Part shown: positions 1-9,312 of the stretch, in pieces | Position numbering within the stretch: the first letter of the stretch is position 1 | How the letters are laid out: each line of letters starts with the position of its first letter | Assembly (NCBI RefSeq): GCF_024753135.1 | Contig: NZ_JANUGP010000043.1 | Location: 1-47,905, forward strand | Source: Streptomyces pyxinicus | Lineage (GTDB): Bacteria > Actinomycetota > Actinomycetes > Streptomycetales > Streptomycetaceae | Direction: 5' to 3' | Length of the DNA: 47,905 bases | Made by a program: the position numbers and the translations under genes | The notes under the pieces: generated by a model | What the model saw: only the letters and a program-made list of their open reading frames with translations | Databases searched by the model: none | Told to the model about the DNA's origin: nothing

Positions 1-245
1 CGGCGGTTCCGACTTTATCAGAAGTTCTTGGCCGGTCTGACCGGCCGTTCATTTCCGAGTAATCGGGAGGATGCTTCTTTGGAATGTCGATGTTCGACTT
101 CTGTGAAGCGAAGTAGAGTCTAGCGGCTGCCTCCGAACTTGTCCAGTTCTAGGCAACTGTTTGAATCTACCTCCCCGCGCCTGCCGTGTCAACAGCTTTT
201 GCGGGGCGAAGAGGAGACTAGCAGCTCAGGAGGGCCGGATGCACA
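1..245. other. Gene-free left edge, AT-richer than the rest
   Basis: I find no convincing gene here. The stretch is visibly richer in A and T than the flanking DNA (runs such as gactttatcagaagttcttg) and has no third-position GC bias in any frame. It holds one hairpin at 30-46, listed separately. It lies beyond the 3' end of the SpoIIM-like gene, so it is probably the spacer to the next gene on the left, which is outside the window. Confidence 0.5.
30..46. terminator. Short perfect hairpin, possible terminator
   Basis: GGCCGGTC and GACCGGCC are perfect 8-bp arms separated by one base and followed by gttcattt on the plus strand. It would suit a gene entering from the left. Its distance from the SpoIIM-like gene (200 bases downstream of that stop) makes it less likely to serve that gene. 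Confidence 0.4.
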
Positions 246-1253
246 TCAGGCGGCCGTGGGCACGGCCGCACTGCGCTCGTCCGTCTCCAGGTCGCCCGTC
301 TCTCCGGCGTGTGCCGCCCGGCCGCCGAGGACGTAGACGTATGCCAGGAAGGCCAGCTCGGCGACGACCCCGATGGTGATGCGGGCCCAGGTGGGCAGGC
401 CGGACGGGGTGACGAAGCCTTCGATGGCGCCGGAGACGAACAGGACCAGGGCGAGGCCGATGGCCATGGCGATGGCCGCGCGGCCCTCCTCGGCCAGGGC
501 GGTGCGCCGGGTGCGCGGGCCCGGGTCGATCAGCGTCCAGCCCAGGCGCAACCCCGTACCGGCCGCGACGAAGACGGCGGTCAGTTCCAGCAGGCCGTGC
601 GGGAGGACCAGGCCGAGGAAGGTGTCGAGGCGGCCGGCCGAGGACATGAGGCCGAAGCCGATGCCGAGGTTGAGCATGTTCTGGAAGAGGACGAAGAGGA
701 CCGGCAGGCCCAGGAAGATGCCCAGGACCAGGCATGTCGCGGCGGCCTGGGCGTTGTTCGTCCATACCTGTGCGGCGAACGAGGTCGCCGGATGGCTGGA
801 GTAGTAGGTCTCGTACTCGCCGCCCGGGCGGGTCATTTCGCGGAGCTGGCTGGGGGCGGCGATGGACGCCTGCACGTCCGGGTGGCCGCCGATCCACCAG
901 CCGAGCAGGATCGCCACGGCGGTGGAGACGAGTGCCGTGGGCACCCACCAGTGCCGCGCGCGGTAGACGGCGGCCGGGAAGCTCCGCCCGAGGAAGCGGG
1001 TGACGTCGCGCCACGAGGCACGGCGGGTTCCGGTGACGGCGCTGCGCGCGCGAGCGACGAGTTGGCTGAGCCGTCCGGTCAGCTGCGGGTCGGGAGCGCT
1101 GGACTGGATGAGGGAGAGATGGGTGGCGGTGCGCTGGTAGAGGACCACGAGTTCGTCGGCTTCGGCTCCGTCGAGGCGGCGCCGACGGCGCAGCAGGGTG
1201 TCGAGCCGGTCCCATTCGGGACGGTGACGGGAGACGAAGACGTCCAGGTCCAT
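246..1253 (-). CDS. SpoIIM-like (stage II sporulation protein M family) membrane protein
   Basis: A 335-residue integral membrane protein. A soluble, Arg-rich N-terminal third (residues 1-110) is followed by about five hydrophobic segments, beginning at VPTALVSTAVAILLGWW and ending near residue 315, then a short acidic tail. The layout and the ATCLVLGIFLGLPVL and LPHGLLELTAVF segments match the SpoIIM/DUF95 family. In Bacillus, SpoIIM belongs to the engulfment complex with SpoIID and SpoIIP. The actinobacterial copies are not engulfment proteins, since these bacteria do not engulf, and their role is unknown. It is divergent from an RDD-family gene, an arrangement I recall from Mycobacterium next to MoxR/DUF58 genes. 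The ATG start follows AAGGAG by 12 bases. The family is clear; the function is not. Confidence 0.8.
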   Translation of the reverse strand: MDLDVFVSRHRPEWDRLDTLLRRRRRLDGAEADELVVLYQRTATHLSLIQSSAPDPQLTGRLSQLVARARSAVTGTRRASWRDVTRFLGRSFPAAVYRARHWWVPTALVSTAVAILLGWWIGGHPDVQASIAAPSQLREMTRPGGEYETYYSSHPATSFAAQVWTNNAQAAATCLVLGIFLGLPVLFVLFQNMLNLGIGFGLMSSAGRLDTFLGLVLPHGLLELTAVFVAAGTGLRLGWTLIDPGPRTRRTALAEEGRAAIAMAIGLALVLFVSGAIEGFVTPSGLPTWARITIGVVAELAFLAYVYVLGGRAAHAGETGDLETDERSAAVPTAA

Positions 1254-1396
1254 CGGGTCTGTCTGCTCCTTGGCCGGTCGCCGGCCGCTGGTGGCGGATG
1301 CTCGTAGCTGCTGTCAGCTTGTCGTACTGCGGCGCGATGCGCCCACAGCTTGGCAGACTTGCGGTTCACCGGGTGGACCAGGGAAGGGCGGCGGGC

Positions 1397-2296
1397 GTGA
1401 GTGAGCTGGTGACGGGCGAGGCGGTGGCCCTGGAGCTACGGCCCGCGAAGCTGCCCAGCAGGGCGTTGGCGGTGCTGCTTGATCTGGCGGTGGCCTTGGT
1501 CGTCTACGTCCTGGTGACCGCGGTGCTGGTGGCGACGACGTCCTCGCTGGACGACGCCGCGCAGACGGCGCTGGCGATCGCGGCGTTTCTGCTGGTGCTG
1601 GTCGGCGGGCCGATCGCGGTGGAGACGCTCAGCCACGGGCGTTCGCTGGGGAAGCTGGCGCTCGGGCTGCGGGTGGTGCGGGACGACGGCGGGCCGATCC
1701 GGTTCCGGCACGCGTTGGTGCGCGGTGCGATCGGGGTCGTGGAGATCCTCATGACGTTCGGGGTGGTGGCCTGTATCGCCTCGCTGGTGTCGGAGCGCGG
1801 GCGGCGGCTCGGGGACGTGTTCGGGGGCACGCTGGTCGTGCGGGAGCGGATACCCGTCGGGCGGGGTGGTGTCGTGCCGCCTCCGCCGCCGTGGCTCGCG
1901 GACCGGTTCGGCGGCCTCGACCTGTCGGCGGTTCCGGACGGGCTGTGGCTGGCGGTCCGGCAGTATCTGAGCCGGATGCATCAGCTCGATCCGCAGGTCT
2001 CCCTGGGGATGGCGCGGCGGCTCGCGGACGATCTCGCGGCGCGCACGGCCGCTCCGGTGCCACCGGGGATCGCGCCGGCGGCCTTCCTGGCAGCCGTGGT
2101 GCACGAGCGGCAGTCGCGGGAGGCCCGGCAGGCTTTCGGTGCCGGTGCGTACAGCGCCGGTGGGTACGCGCCCCCTCCCCCGGTTCCCTGCTCCACCTCC
2201 CCGCTCCCGGCCCCCGCTCCCCCCGTTCCGGTGGCGCCGCCCGAGGAAGCGCGCTCCGGGGACCGTCCGGCCACCGGGTTCGCACCGCCCGCCTGA
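1397..2296 (+). CDS. RDD-family integral membrane protein
   Basis: A 299-residue protein. I start it at GTG 1397, preceded by GGGAAGG, because upstream in-frame codons have no ribosome site and read as non-coding. An RDD domain occupies about residues 10-150: the first helix carries the diagnostic Arg and Asp (ELRPAKLPSRALAVLLDLAV), then come further hydrophobic helices and GRRLGDVFGGTLVV, where the second Asp of the motif lies. Residues 170-300 are cytosolic and rich in Pro, Ala and Gly. RDD proteins are poorly understood; some act in ion or Na+/H+ transport. It is divergent from the SpoIIM-like gene, which suggests shared control. It converges on the gene at 2321, with both stop codons inside one hairpin. 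Confidence 0.8.
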   Translation: MSELVTGEAVALELRPAKLPSRALAVLLDLAVALVVYVLVTAVLVATTSSLDDAAQTALAIAAFLLVLVGGPIAVETLSHGRSLGKLALGLRVVRDDGGPIRFRHALVRGAIGVVEILMTFGVVACIASLVSERGRRLGDVFGGTLVVRERIPVGRGGVVPPPPPWLADRFGGLDLSAVPDGLWLAVRQYLSRMHQLDPQVSLGMARRLADDLAARTAAPVPPGIAPAAFLAAVVHERQSREARQAFGAGAYSAGGYAPPPPVPCSTSPLPAPAPPVPVAPPEEARSGDRPATGFAPPA

Positions 2297-2327
2297 CGCG
2301 CCGGTCCGCCGGGTGTGCGGTCAGGCG
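2290..2327. terminator. Bidirectional terminator spanning two convergent stop codons
   Basis: CGCCTGAC at 2290-2297 and GTCAGGCG at 2320-2327 are perfect inverted arms. The TGA of the RDD gene sits in the left arm and the stop of the opposing gene sits in the right arm, so one hairpin ends both transcripts. Confidence 0.55.
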
Positions 2328-2935
2328 AAGCGGGAGGGCGGTGCGGCGAGGTCCTCCAGCTCGATGCCGGGCGCGGCCAGGACGACGTCGCCGGCGATGT
2401 GGACGGAGTGCCGTTCGCCGGTGTCCAGGGCTGTGACCTGGTATTCGTCCACGGTCAGGGGGCCGTTGTCAGTGGCGTGTGCTTCGCTGTTCACCAGTGC
2501 CCAGGACTGGTCCACGGTGCGGGGGGCGAGGACCGGGTCCGTGAACGCGACCAGGCGTACGCGGGTGCCGGCGGCGGAGGGGGTGAGGCGCAGGAGACGG
2601 GCGGTGGCGACGAGGAACGCGGGGGACGTACCGGTGAAGGCGTGGGCGCGCACAGTGCCTTCGGCTGCGTCGGTTCCGGTGGGGTCGGTGCGGACCCAGG
2701 TGACGCCGTCGAGGGCGGCGCCGCGCACCTGCCAGCCGCCCGCGTGGAGTTCGAGGCGGAGGGGGCGGCCGAGTTCGTCGAGGGCGAGGTCGACCGAGCC
2801 GCGATGGTCTCCGGCGGGGGTGGTGAGCTGGGAGACGTAGCGCCAGCCGGACGGTCCGGGGGCGCACTGGAAGTGTTCTTCGGCGAGGGGGGTGTGATCG
2901 TGCGGATCGTGGAGCGAATACCGGCCGCGGGGCAT
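2321..2935 (-). CDS. Conserved hypothetical protein
   Basis: A 204-residue soluble protein with no signal peptide or membrane helix. I chose the ATG at 2935 (MPRGRYSLHD) because AGGA lies 5 bases upstream; an in-frame start at 2998 would add 21 low-complexity residues. The sequence alternates short hydrophobic and polar residues with many Trp, Val and Thr (for example VRLVAFTDPVLAPRTVDQSW), which suggests a beta-sheet fold. It resembles the uncharacterised lipid-binding-like proteins common in Streptomyces, but I cannot name a family. It lies downstream of ahcY on the same strand, but two hairpins separate them, so it is probably transcribed on its own. Confidence 0.6.
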   Translation of the reverse strand: MPRGRYSLHDPHDHTPLAEEHFQCAPGPSGWRYVSQLTTPAGDHRGSVDLALDELGRPLRLELHAGGWQVRGAALDGVTWVRTDPTGTDAAEGTVRAHAFTGTSPAFLVATARLLRLTPSAAGTRVRLVAFTDPVLAPRTVDQSWALVNSEAHATDNGPLTVDEYQVTALDTGERHSVHIAGDVVLAAPGIELEDLAAPPSRFA

Positions 2936-2982
2936 GGGGGTCCTGGATCGTGACGGGGTGATCGGGCCGCGGCGGCCAAAGG

Positions 2983-3017
2983 GGCAGGCCCCCGGCACGG
3001 GGGTGCGGGGGCCTGCC
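2983..3017. terminator. Strong GC-rich hairpin downstream of ahcY
   Basis: GGCAGGCCCCC (2983-2993) and GGGGGCCTGCC (3007-3017) are perfect 11-bp arms around a 13-base loop. It follows the ahcY stop by about 105 bases and is a second, back-up terminator after the hairpin at 3078-3101. Confidence 0.55.
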
Positions 3018-3077
3018 TCGGAGGTTCTGCCGCCGAGGAGCGCGCCAGTGGGGCCGGCGCGCTCGCCGTGGGCTGTG

Positions 3078-3101
3078 CCGGGCCGCGTGACGGCGGCCCG
3101 G
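3078..3101 (-). terminator. ahcY terminator hairpin
   Basis: CCGGGCCGC and GCGGCCCGG are perfect 9-bp arms with a 6-base loop, 20 bases beyond the ahcY stop codon. As usual in Streptomyces there is no U-tract. Confidence 0.6.
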
Positions 3102-3121
3102 ACTGCTCGGTACGGACTCGC

Positions 3122-4579
<1,458 letters not shown>

Positions 4580-4892
4580 TGCGAGCTGCTCCTCGGGGTT
4601 GGGGCGAGGTGGGTACGGCTGGTCTGCGCGGCGGCGGACACACAGGTGCCCGAGAAGAGGTCACGGGCATGCCCACGTACGCGCAGCGCAGTCCGTCGGA
4701 GGCCCTCTCTCCCTCGGCCGGTCCGTCGTGGGACCGCCCGACCGCCATCAGCAGCGACGTCTGGCTCCGATCCAAGCTACACCGCCCGGCCCGGCGGGCC
4801 CCAGTCCGCCCGCGCGTGGTTCGGGCCACGGACGTGCCGATGACGAGCCCCTCGCGAGCGCGCGGTGGCGTGGCAGGAGGCCGGGTGCCGGG
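4580..4892 (-). promoter_or_regulatory. ahcY upstream region
   Basis: A 313-bp spacer between the CDF transporter and ahcY, with no credible gene. It must hold the ahcY promoter, but I cannot pick a convincing -35/-10 pair. A short dyad, TGCCCG...CGGGCA (about 4648-4670), lies in what would be the leader. I looked for S-adenosylhomocysteine and SAM riboswitch consensus elements and did not find them. Apart from the ribosome site of ahcY nothing else stands out. Confidence 0.4.
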
Positions 4893-5876
4893 TCAGTGGG
4901 CGCCGGTGGCGTGCGGGTTGGGGCCGCCCGGGGTGGCTTCCGGGTCCGGTCCCTTGGCGGCCTCGGTCTCGCTGTAGACGTCCGGCTCCAGGTAGATGAC
5001 CCGGGCGATGGGGACGGCGGCGCGGATGCGGGTCTCGGCGGCGTCGATGGCCCGGGCGACCTCGGTGGCCGTGTCGTCGTGCCGGACGGCGATCTTGGCG
5101 GCGACCAGCAGTTCCTCGGGGCCGAGGTGGAGGGTGCGCATGTGGATGATGCGGGTGACCGTGTCGCCGTCGACGGTCGCCGCCTCGATCTGCTTGATCA
5201 CGTCCAGGCCGGCGGCCTCGCCGAGCAGCAGCGACTTGGTCTCGGCGGCCAGGACGAGGGCGATCAGGACGAGCAGGACGCCGATGCAGGCCGTGCCGAC
5301 GCCGTCCCAGACGCCGTCGCCGGTGAGCAGGGAGAGGCCGACGCCGCCGAAGGCGAGGACCAGGCCGATGAGCGCGCCGAAGTCCTCCAGCAGGACCACG
5401 GGCAGCTCGGGGGCCTTGGCGCGGCGGATGAACTGCGACCAGGACAGCTTGCCGCGCAGTTGGTTGGACTCCTTGATGGCCGTGCGGAACGAGAAGCCCT
5501 CGGCGATGATTGCGAAGGCGAGGACGCCCACCGGCCAGTACCAGTGCTCCAGCTCGTGGGGGTGGCTGATCTTCTCGTAGCCCTCGTAGATGGCGAACAT
5601 GCCGCCGACCGAGAAGAGGACGATGGAGACGAGGAAGGCGTAGATGTAGCGCTCGCGGCCGTACCCGAAGGGGTGCTGCGGGGTGGCCTCGCGCTGTGCC
5701 TTCTTGCCGCCGACGAGCAGCAGGAACTGGTTGCCGGAGTCGGCGAGCGAGTGGACGCCCTCGGCGAGCATCGAGGAGGAGCCGCTGAACGCGAACGCCA
5801 CGAACTTCGACGCCGCGATCGCGAGGTTGGCGCCGAGTGCCGCCACGATCGCCCTGGTACCGCCTGACGCGCTCAT
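4893..5876 (-). CDS. Cation diffusion facilitator (CDF) transporter, ZnT9-like
   Basis: A 327-residue membrane protein with six predicted helices and a C-terminal cytosolic domain (about 215-300). CDF proteins exchange divalent metals such as Zn2+, Co2+ or Mn2+ for protons. Helix II carries the metal-site signature H42-x3-D46 (HSLADSGNQ). In helix V the usual HxxxD or DxxxD is replaced by LLEDFGALIG (E164, D165), the pattern of the ZnT9/YdfM-like branch, so metal transport may be atypical. QHPFGYGRERYIYAF (67-81) is a strong family loop. The C-terminal tail is acidic, with Pro and His. It lies between manA and ahcY, with gaps of 149 and 313 bases, so it is probably a separate transcript. The metal is not predictable from sequence. 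Confidence 0.88.
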   Translation of the reverse strand: MSASGGTRAIVAALGANLAIAASKFVAFAFSGSSSMLAEGVHSLADSGNQFLLLVGGKKAQREATPQHPFGYGRERYIYAFLVSIVLFSVGGMFAIYEGYEKISHPHELEHWYWPVGVLAFAIIAEGFSFRTAIKESNQLRGKLSWSQFIRRAKAPELPVVLLEDFGALIGLVLAFGGVGLSLLTGDGVWDGVGTACIGVLLVLIALVLAAETKSLLLGEAAGLDVIKQIEAATVDGDTVTRIIHMRTLHLGPEELLVAAKIAVRHDDTATEVARAIDAAETRIRAAVPIARVIYLEPDVYSETEAAKGPDPEATPGGPNPHATGAH

Positions 5877-6025
5877 GTGTCCGCGTTGTCCCTTCGCCTC
5901 TGGCGACTGTCGCCCTCGTACGTCCCACGCCGTCCTGGCGTGTACCCGGCTTTGCCCGGACTTTGCCGGTGGGTCATTCTTGCAGCCCGGCCGGGTCCGG
6001 ATCCGTCAGGTATCCACCACCCCGG

Positions 6026-7177
6026 TCATACGATCACAGTGGCGCGGAAGAGGGTGCCGGCGCCGGAGATCTCCGCCTTCTCGCCCGCCGGCACGAACAC
6101 CGACCGGCCGGGCGTCAGTTCGTGTTCGCCGGCCAGCACGGACCCGGCCGTGCAGAGCAGGATCTGCGGGGTGTCGCGGGTGACGTCGTGGGCGCTGCCG
6201 CCCTCGGACAGGACGTACCGGGAGAGCCGGAACTCGTCGATCGGCGTCTCGTAGACCTCCTCGCCGTCCGGGGACGCCTCCGGACGCAGTACGCCCGGGT
6301 CGCCGGCCTCGAAGCGGACGACGCGCAGGAGTTCGGGGACGTCGACGTGCTTGGGGGTCAGGCCGCAGCGCAGGACGTTGTCGGAGTTGGCCATGATCTC
6401 GACGCCGAGGCCGTTCAGGTAGGCGTGCGGGATGCCGGCGCCGAGGTAGAGGGCCTCGCCCGGTTGCAGGCGGACGTGGTTGAGCAGCATGGCCGCGATG
6501 ACGCCGGGATCGCCCGGGTAGTGGTGGGCGATGTCGGCGTAGGGAGCGAGGTCGCCGCCGAGACGGGTGCAGGCGGCGGTGGCCTCGGCGACCGTGTGGG
6601 CCATGTCGTCCGGGTCGGCGGTGAGGATCGCGGTGAGCACCTCGCGCAGGGCCGCGTCCTCGGGGTGGGCGCGCAGCAGGTCGACGTACGGCTTGAGGGA
6701 GTCGACGCCGAGGCGGTCCAGCAGGTCGGCGGCCTGGTCCGGGGCGCGGAAGCCGCACAGGCCGTCGAACTCGGTGAGCGCGCAGATCAGTTCGGGCTTG
6801 TGGTTGGTGTCCTTGTAGTTGCGGTGCGGGGCGTCGACGGGGACGCCGTGCCGCTCCTCGTCGGCGAAGCCCTGCCTGGCCTGCTCCAGGTCGGGGTGGA
6901 CCTGGAGGGACAGGGGCGCGCCGGCGGCGAGGATCTTCAGCAGGAAGGGCAGGCGGGGGCCGAACCTGGCCACCGCGCGGGCGCCGAGTTCCCGCTCCGG
7001 GTCGGCCTCGACGACCTCGACGAGGGTTCCGCGCGCGGTGCGCGAGGGGGCGCCGGGGTGGGCGCCCATCCACATCTCCGCCTGGGGTTCGCCGGTCGGC
7101 TCGACGCCGAGCAGGCGCGGGATGGCGGTGCGGGAACCCCAGGCGTAGGGGCGGACGGTGTTGTCGAGGCGATCCAT
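6026..7177 (-). CDS. manA: Mannose-6-phosphate isomerase, class I
   Basis: A 383-residue cytosolic zinc enzyme interconverting fructose-6-phosphate and mannose-6-phosphate, the entry to GDP-mannose. The N-terminus NTVRPYAWGSRTAIP is typical. The zinc site is visible as Q92 and H94 in LQVHP, E129 in NHKPEL, and the His of GAGIPHAYLNG. The C-terminal cupin contains GLTPKHVDVPELL. Length is normal for the class. The SIS-domain gene lies 101 bases upstream and phosphomannomutase further up on the same strand, so all three serve one pathway, though the gaps suggest several promoters. The start is ATG with only a weak ribosome site (GGAGACAGAGAAG). Confidence 0.96.
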   Translation of the reverse strand: MDRLDNTVRPYAWGSRTAIPRLLGVEPTGEPQAEMWMGAHPGAPSRTARGTLVEVVEADPERELGARAVARFGPRLPFLLKILAAGAPLSLQVHPDLEQARQGFADEERHGVPVDAPHRNYKDTNHKPELICALTEFDGLCGFRAPDQAADLLDRLGVDSLKPYVDLLRAHPEDAALREVLTAILTADPDDMAHTVAEATAACTRLGGDLAPYADIAHHYPGDPGVIAAMLLNHVRLQPGEALYLGAGIPHAYLNGLGVEIMANSDNVLRCGLTPKHVDVPELLRVVRFEAGDPGVLRPEASPDGEEVYETPIDEFRLSRYVLSEGGSAHDVTRDTPQILLCTAGSVLAGEHELTPGRSVFVPAGEKAEISGAGTLFRATVIV

Positions 7178-7278
7178 GTGTCTTCTCTGTCTCCGTACGT
7201 ACGCTGCTCGGCCGGCGGCTGCCCTTGCTCGGTGAGCCGTGCCGGTGGTGGGCGCGGGTCGGCCGGCCCGGAGCCAGG

Positions 7279-8406
7279 TCAGGCCCTGGAAGCGAGCGCC
7301 AGGTAAACGGCGGCGAAATCCGTGACGGCGATCAGTTCCGCGAGGGTCTCCAGTTCGCCGCCCTCCTCCGGTTCGAGTTCACTGATCGGGGTGTCGTGGC
7401 CGAGGGCCGTGTCCCGGGCGGTGGGGGCGGCGGTGAGGCCGCCGAGCGGGCGGTCGCGGAGCAGCACCACGCGCGCGTGCAGCGCGGGCGGGTCCTCCAC
7501 GCGGTCGCGGAAGAAGTCGTCCGGGTCGGCGCTGGCGGCGAGCGGGCCGGCCAGCAGGGTGCTGTGCGCGGCGAGCGCCTCGGGCAGTTCGGCGACGAGC
7601 GCGGGGCGGCCGGCGAGTTCGGCGAGCGCGGCGGCGAAGCGGCGTCCCGCCGGGCCCGCGGAGGTGCCCTCGGTCCACACCACGGGGAGCGCGTCGGCCA
7701 GTTCGGCGGCGAGGGTCTTGGCCGGGTTGCCGTAGGTGGCGATGGCGGGGCCGCAGCGCTCGGCGACGTGGTCCAGGCGGTCGGCGATCCGGTCCAGGGC
7801 GTCCGGCGGGGCGGTGATCAGACCGATGCGGTCCAGCAGCGCCAGGAGCGGGGTCAGCAGGGCCCAGAAGACGCCCGGGGAGGACGCGGCGAGGGGTTCC
7901 TCCTGGTCGTACGGCGTGGTCGCCATCGGTACGAACAGGCCGTGCGCGCCGGCCACGGACTCGGCGAGCGGGGTGCGGGGCGGGGCCACGGCGACGACCG
8001 AGAGGCCACGGCGGTAGGCCTGGTCGGCGAGCAGGGAGAGGCCGGGTTCGCCGCCGTCCGGGGTGGCGATCAGGAGCAGGTCCACGGAGCCCGCCCAGCC
8101 GGGGAGTTCCCAGCGCAGGGCGCCCGCGGCCGGGGCGACGCCGGTCGGGGCGAGGCGGACGACGGGGCTGCCGGCGCCGGCCAGGGTGCCGAGGAGGTCG
8201 GCGGTGTGGGTGGCGGCGGCGCCGGGGCCGGCGATCAGTACCGCGCGGGGGCGGCCGTCGGGCTTGAGGCCGCCGACGCCGGCCTCGGCGGCGCCCCGGG
8301 CGGCGGTGCGGACGCGGGCGCCGGCCTCCGCCGCGCCGCGCAGCAGGCCTCGGCGGTCGGCCTCGGCGAGGCCCTCCGGGGTGTCGAGCAGCGATTCGTC
8401 CAGCAT
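7279..8406 (-). CDS. SIS-domain protein, phosphoglucose/phosphomannose isomerase-like
   Basis: A 375-residue protein made of two sugar-isomerase (SIS) folds (about 50-190 and 220-370), like bifunctional phosphoglucose/phosphomannose isomerases. Its position between manA and manB on the same strand, also seen in Mycobacterium as I recall, ties it to mannose activation. The first phosphate loop reads AVLIAGPGAAATHTADLL instead of the GMGGSAIGG type. Where active enzymes carry a Glu and an HNE-type motif, this one has LPEALAAHSTLLAG. It may therefore be a binding or regulatory homologue rather than an active isomerase; that is inference from motifs. The ATG at 8406 follows a Trm112-like gene by 76 bases and is probably cotranscribed with it. 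Confidence 0.8.
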   Translation of the reverse strand: MLDESLLDTPEGLAEADRRGLLRGAAEAGARVRTAARGAAEAGVGGLKPDGRPRAVLIAGPGAAATHTADLLGTLAGAGSPVVRLAPTGVAPAAGALRWELPGWAGSVDLLLIATPDGGEPGLSLLADQAYRRGLSVVAVAPPRTPLAESVAGAHGLFVPMATTPYDQEEPLAASSPGVFWALLTPLLALLDRIGLITAPPDALDRIADRLDHVAERCGPAIATYGNPAKTLAAELADALPVVWTEGTSAGPAGRRFAAALAELAGRPALVAELPEALAAHSTLLAGPLAASADPDDFFRDRVEDPPALHARVVLLRDRPLGGLTAAPTARDTALGHDTPISELEPEEGGELETLAELIAVTDFAAVYLALASRA

Positions 8407-8482
8407 GGGCGGAGCTTCTTCCGGTCGCCGGGGTGCGCAGCGTCTCGTCGGGCGCCGCGTTGCTACGGGGCGGGGGTGGGCG

Positions 8483-8653
8483 TCACTCGGGGCGGCGGGC
8501 CTCGTCCACGAGGAGGACGGGGATGCCGTCGCGGACGGGGTAGGCGAGGCCGCAGTCCTGGCCCGTGCAGATCAGCTCGGTGTCCTGCTCCTTCAGGGGG
8601 GCGTGGCAGGCCGGGCAGGCGAGGATCTCCAGGAGGCCGGCTTCGAGCGGCAT
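8483..8653 (-). CDS. Trm112-family small zinc protein
   Basis: A 56-residue protein starting at MPLEAGLLEILACPAC. Four cysteines in the pattern C13-x2-C16 ... C29-x4-C34 form a zinc ribbon, and AYPVRDGIPVLLVDEAR is the family C-terminus (YcaR/Trm112-like). Eukaryotic Trm112 activates several methyltransferases. Bacterial copies are thought to stabilise partner enzymes, but the partner here is unknown. It is the first gene after a 659-bp gene-free stretch and is followed closely by the SIS gene, suggesting a Trm112-SIS transcript. The gene is short, but its family match and high third-position GC make it secure. Confidence 0.88.
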   Translation of the reverse strand: MPLEAGLLEILACPACHAPLKEQDTELICTGQDCGLAYPVRDGIPVLLVDEARRPE

Positions 8654-8752
8654 GAGGTGTCCCTTCGGAGGCGGGTACGGCTGTATGGACGTGCTGGTCA
8701 GCGTACCGCCGGGCGGGCGGCGCCGGGGGGTTCGGCCGGTTTCCGGTCCCCG

Positions 8753-8776
8753 TCCAGGGGGCTCCGCCCCCTGGAC
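8753..8776. repeat. GC-rich hairpin of the common Streptomyces intergenic type
   Basis: GTCCAGGGG and CCCCTGGAC are perfect 9-bp arms around CTCCGC. Near-identical sequence (a gggctccgccccctgg core) is one I recall seeing scattered between genes in many Streptomyces chromosomes, so this is probably a dispersed palindromic repeat that can also terminate transcription. Confidence 0.5.
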
Positions 8777-8978
8777 CCCCGGGCCTTTGCCCACCCACCA
8801 CCCGAAACTGTCGGCTGGAGGGCCGCCGAGAAGAGCCGACGGCACCTCGACCGGTCTCGGCTCGGGGGCGTGCCCGACACGACACCGAGCGCCCGGACCG
8901 GTCGGCCGGAGGTGCCCGGGATCGGACTCGGCACTCTGCGGGTTGAGCGGCCCGGCGGACGAACGGGCGGCCTCCGCT

Positions 8979-9038
8979 CGGACGGCCGAGCACGGGCGGA
9001 TCCCCGACCGGACGGCCGAACTCGGACGGCTCCCCGAC
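8979..9038 (+). repeat. Two 30-bp imperfect tandem repeats
   Basis: Units at 8979-9008 and 9009-9038 both begin cggacggccga and end tccccgac; a third, decayed unit begins at 9039. In one plus-strand frame they read as a 10-residue repeat (RTAEHGRIPD then RTAELGRLPD), but I see no start or ribosome site for a gene. Confidence 0.6.
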
Positions 9039-9312
9039 CGCACGCCCGAACGCGCAACCGGCCGTGGGGCCAGCTGAGCGGGCTGTCGGGGCGGCCGGCC
9101 AGGGGCGGCCGCCCCGCGTACGAGGGCCGCCCCGAGAGGCCGCTGGGAGGCGGGCGGTAGGAAGCGGATCGATGAGCCTTGGGCAGTTGTCGGCGCCCGA
9201 CACCTGTCGCCGCGGTTCGGGGCCCGCGCCCCGGGCTCCGGGGACTGGGGCCGGGCTCCGCGGACAGTGGCCCGTGTGAGGTCGGGGGCCGGGGCACGCC
9301 CAGGGCTTCAGG

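Larger units (their letters stand above)
8654..9312. other. 659-bp stretch without a convincing gene
   Basis: The stretch between manB and the Trm112-like gene has open frames on both strands, but all are Arg/Pro/Gly-rich with weak codon periodicity and no ribosome site. It holds a strong hairpin (8753-8776), a 30-bp imperfect tandem repeat (8979-9038) and a GGGGCGGCC/GGCCGCCCC dyad (9088-9115). It may contain a promoter for the Trm112-SIS-manA run. It could also be a decayed gene. Confidence 0.45.

Noticed and set aside
4580..4892. SAH or SAM riboswitch upstream of ahcY
   Set aside because: The region contains cgaggagc just before the ATG, which resembles part of the SAH consensus, but this is the ribosome site. 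The remaining conserved blocks and pairing are absent.
8698..9297. A 199-codon minus-strand gene between manB and the Trm112-like gene
   Set aside because: Arg/Pro/Gly/Ser low complexity, no ribosome site, weak codon periodicity and internal repeats.
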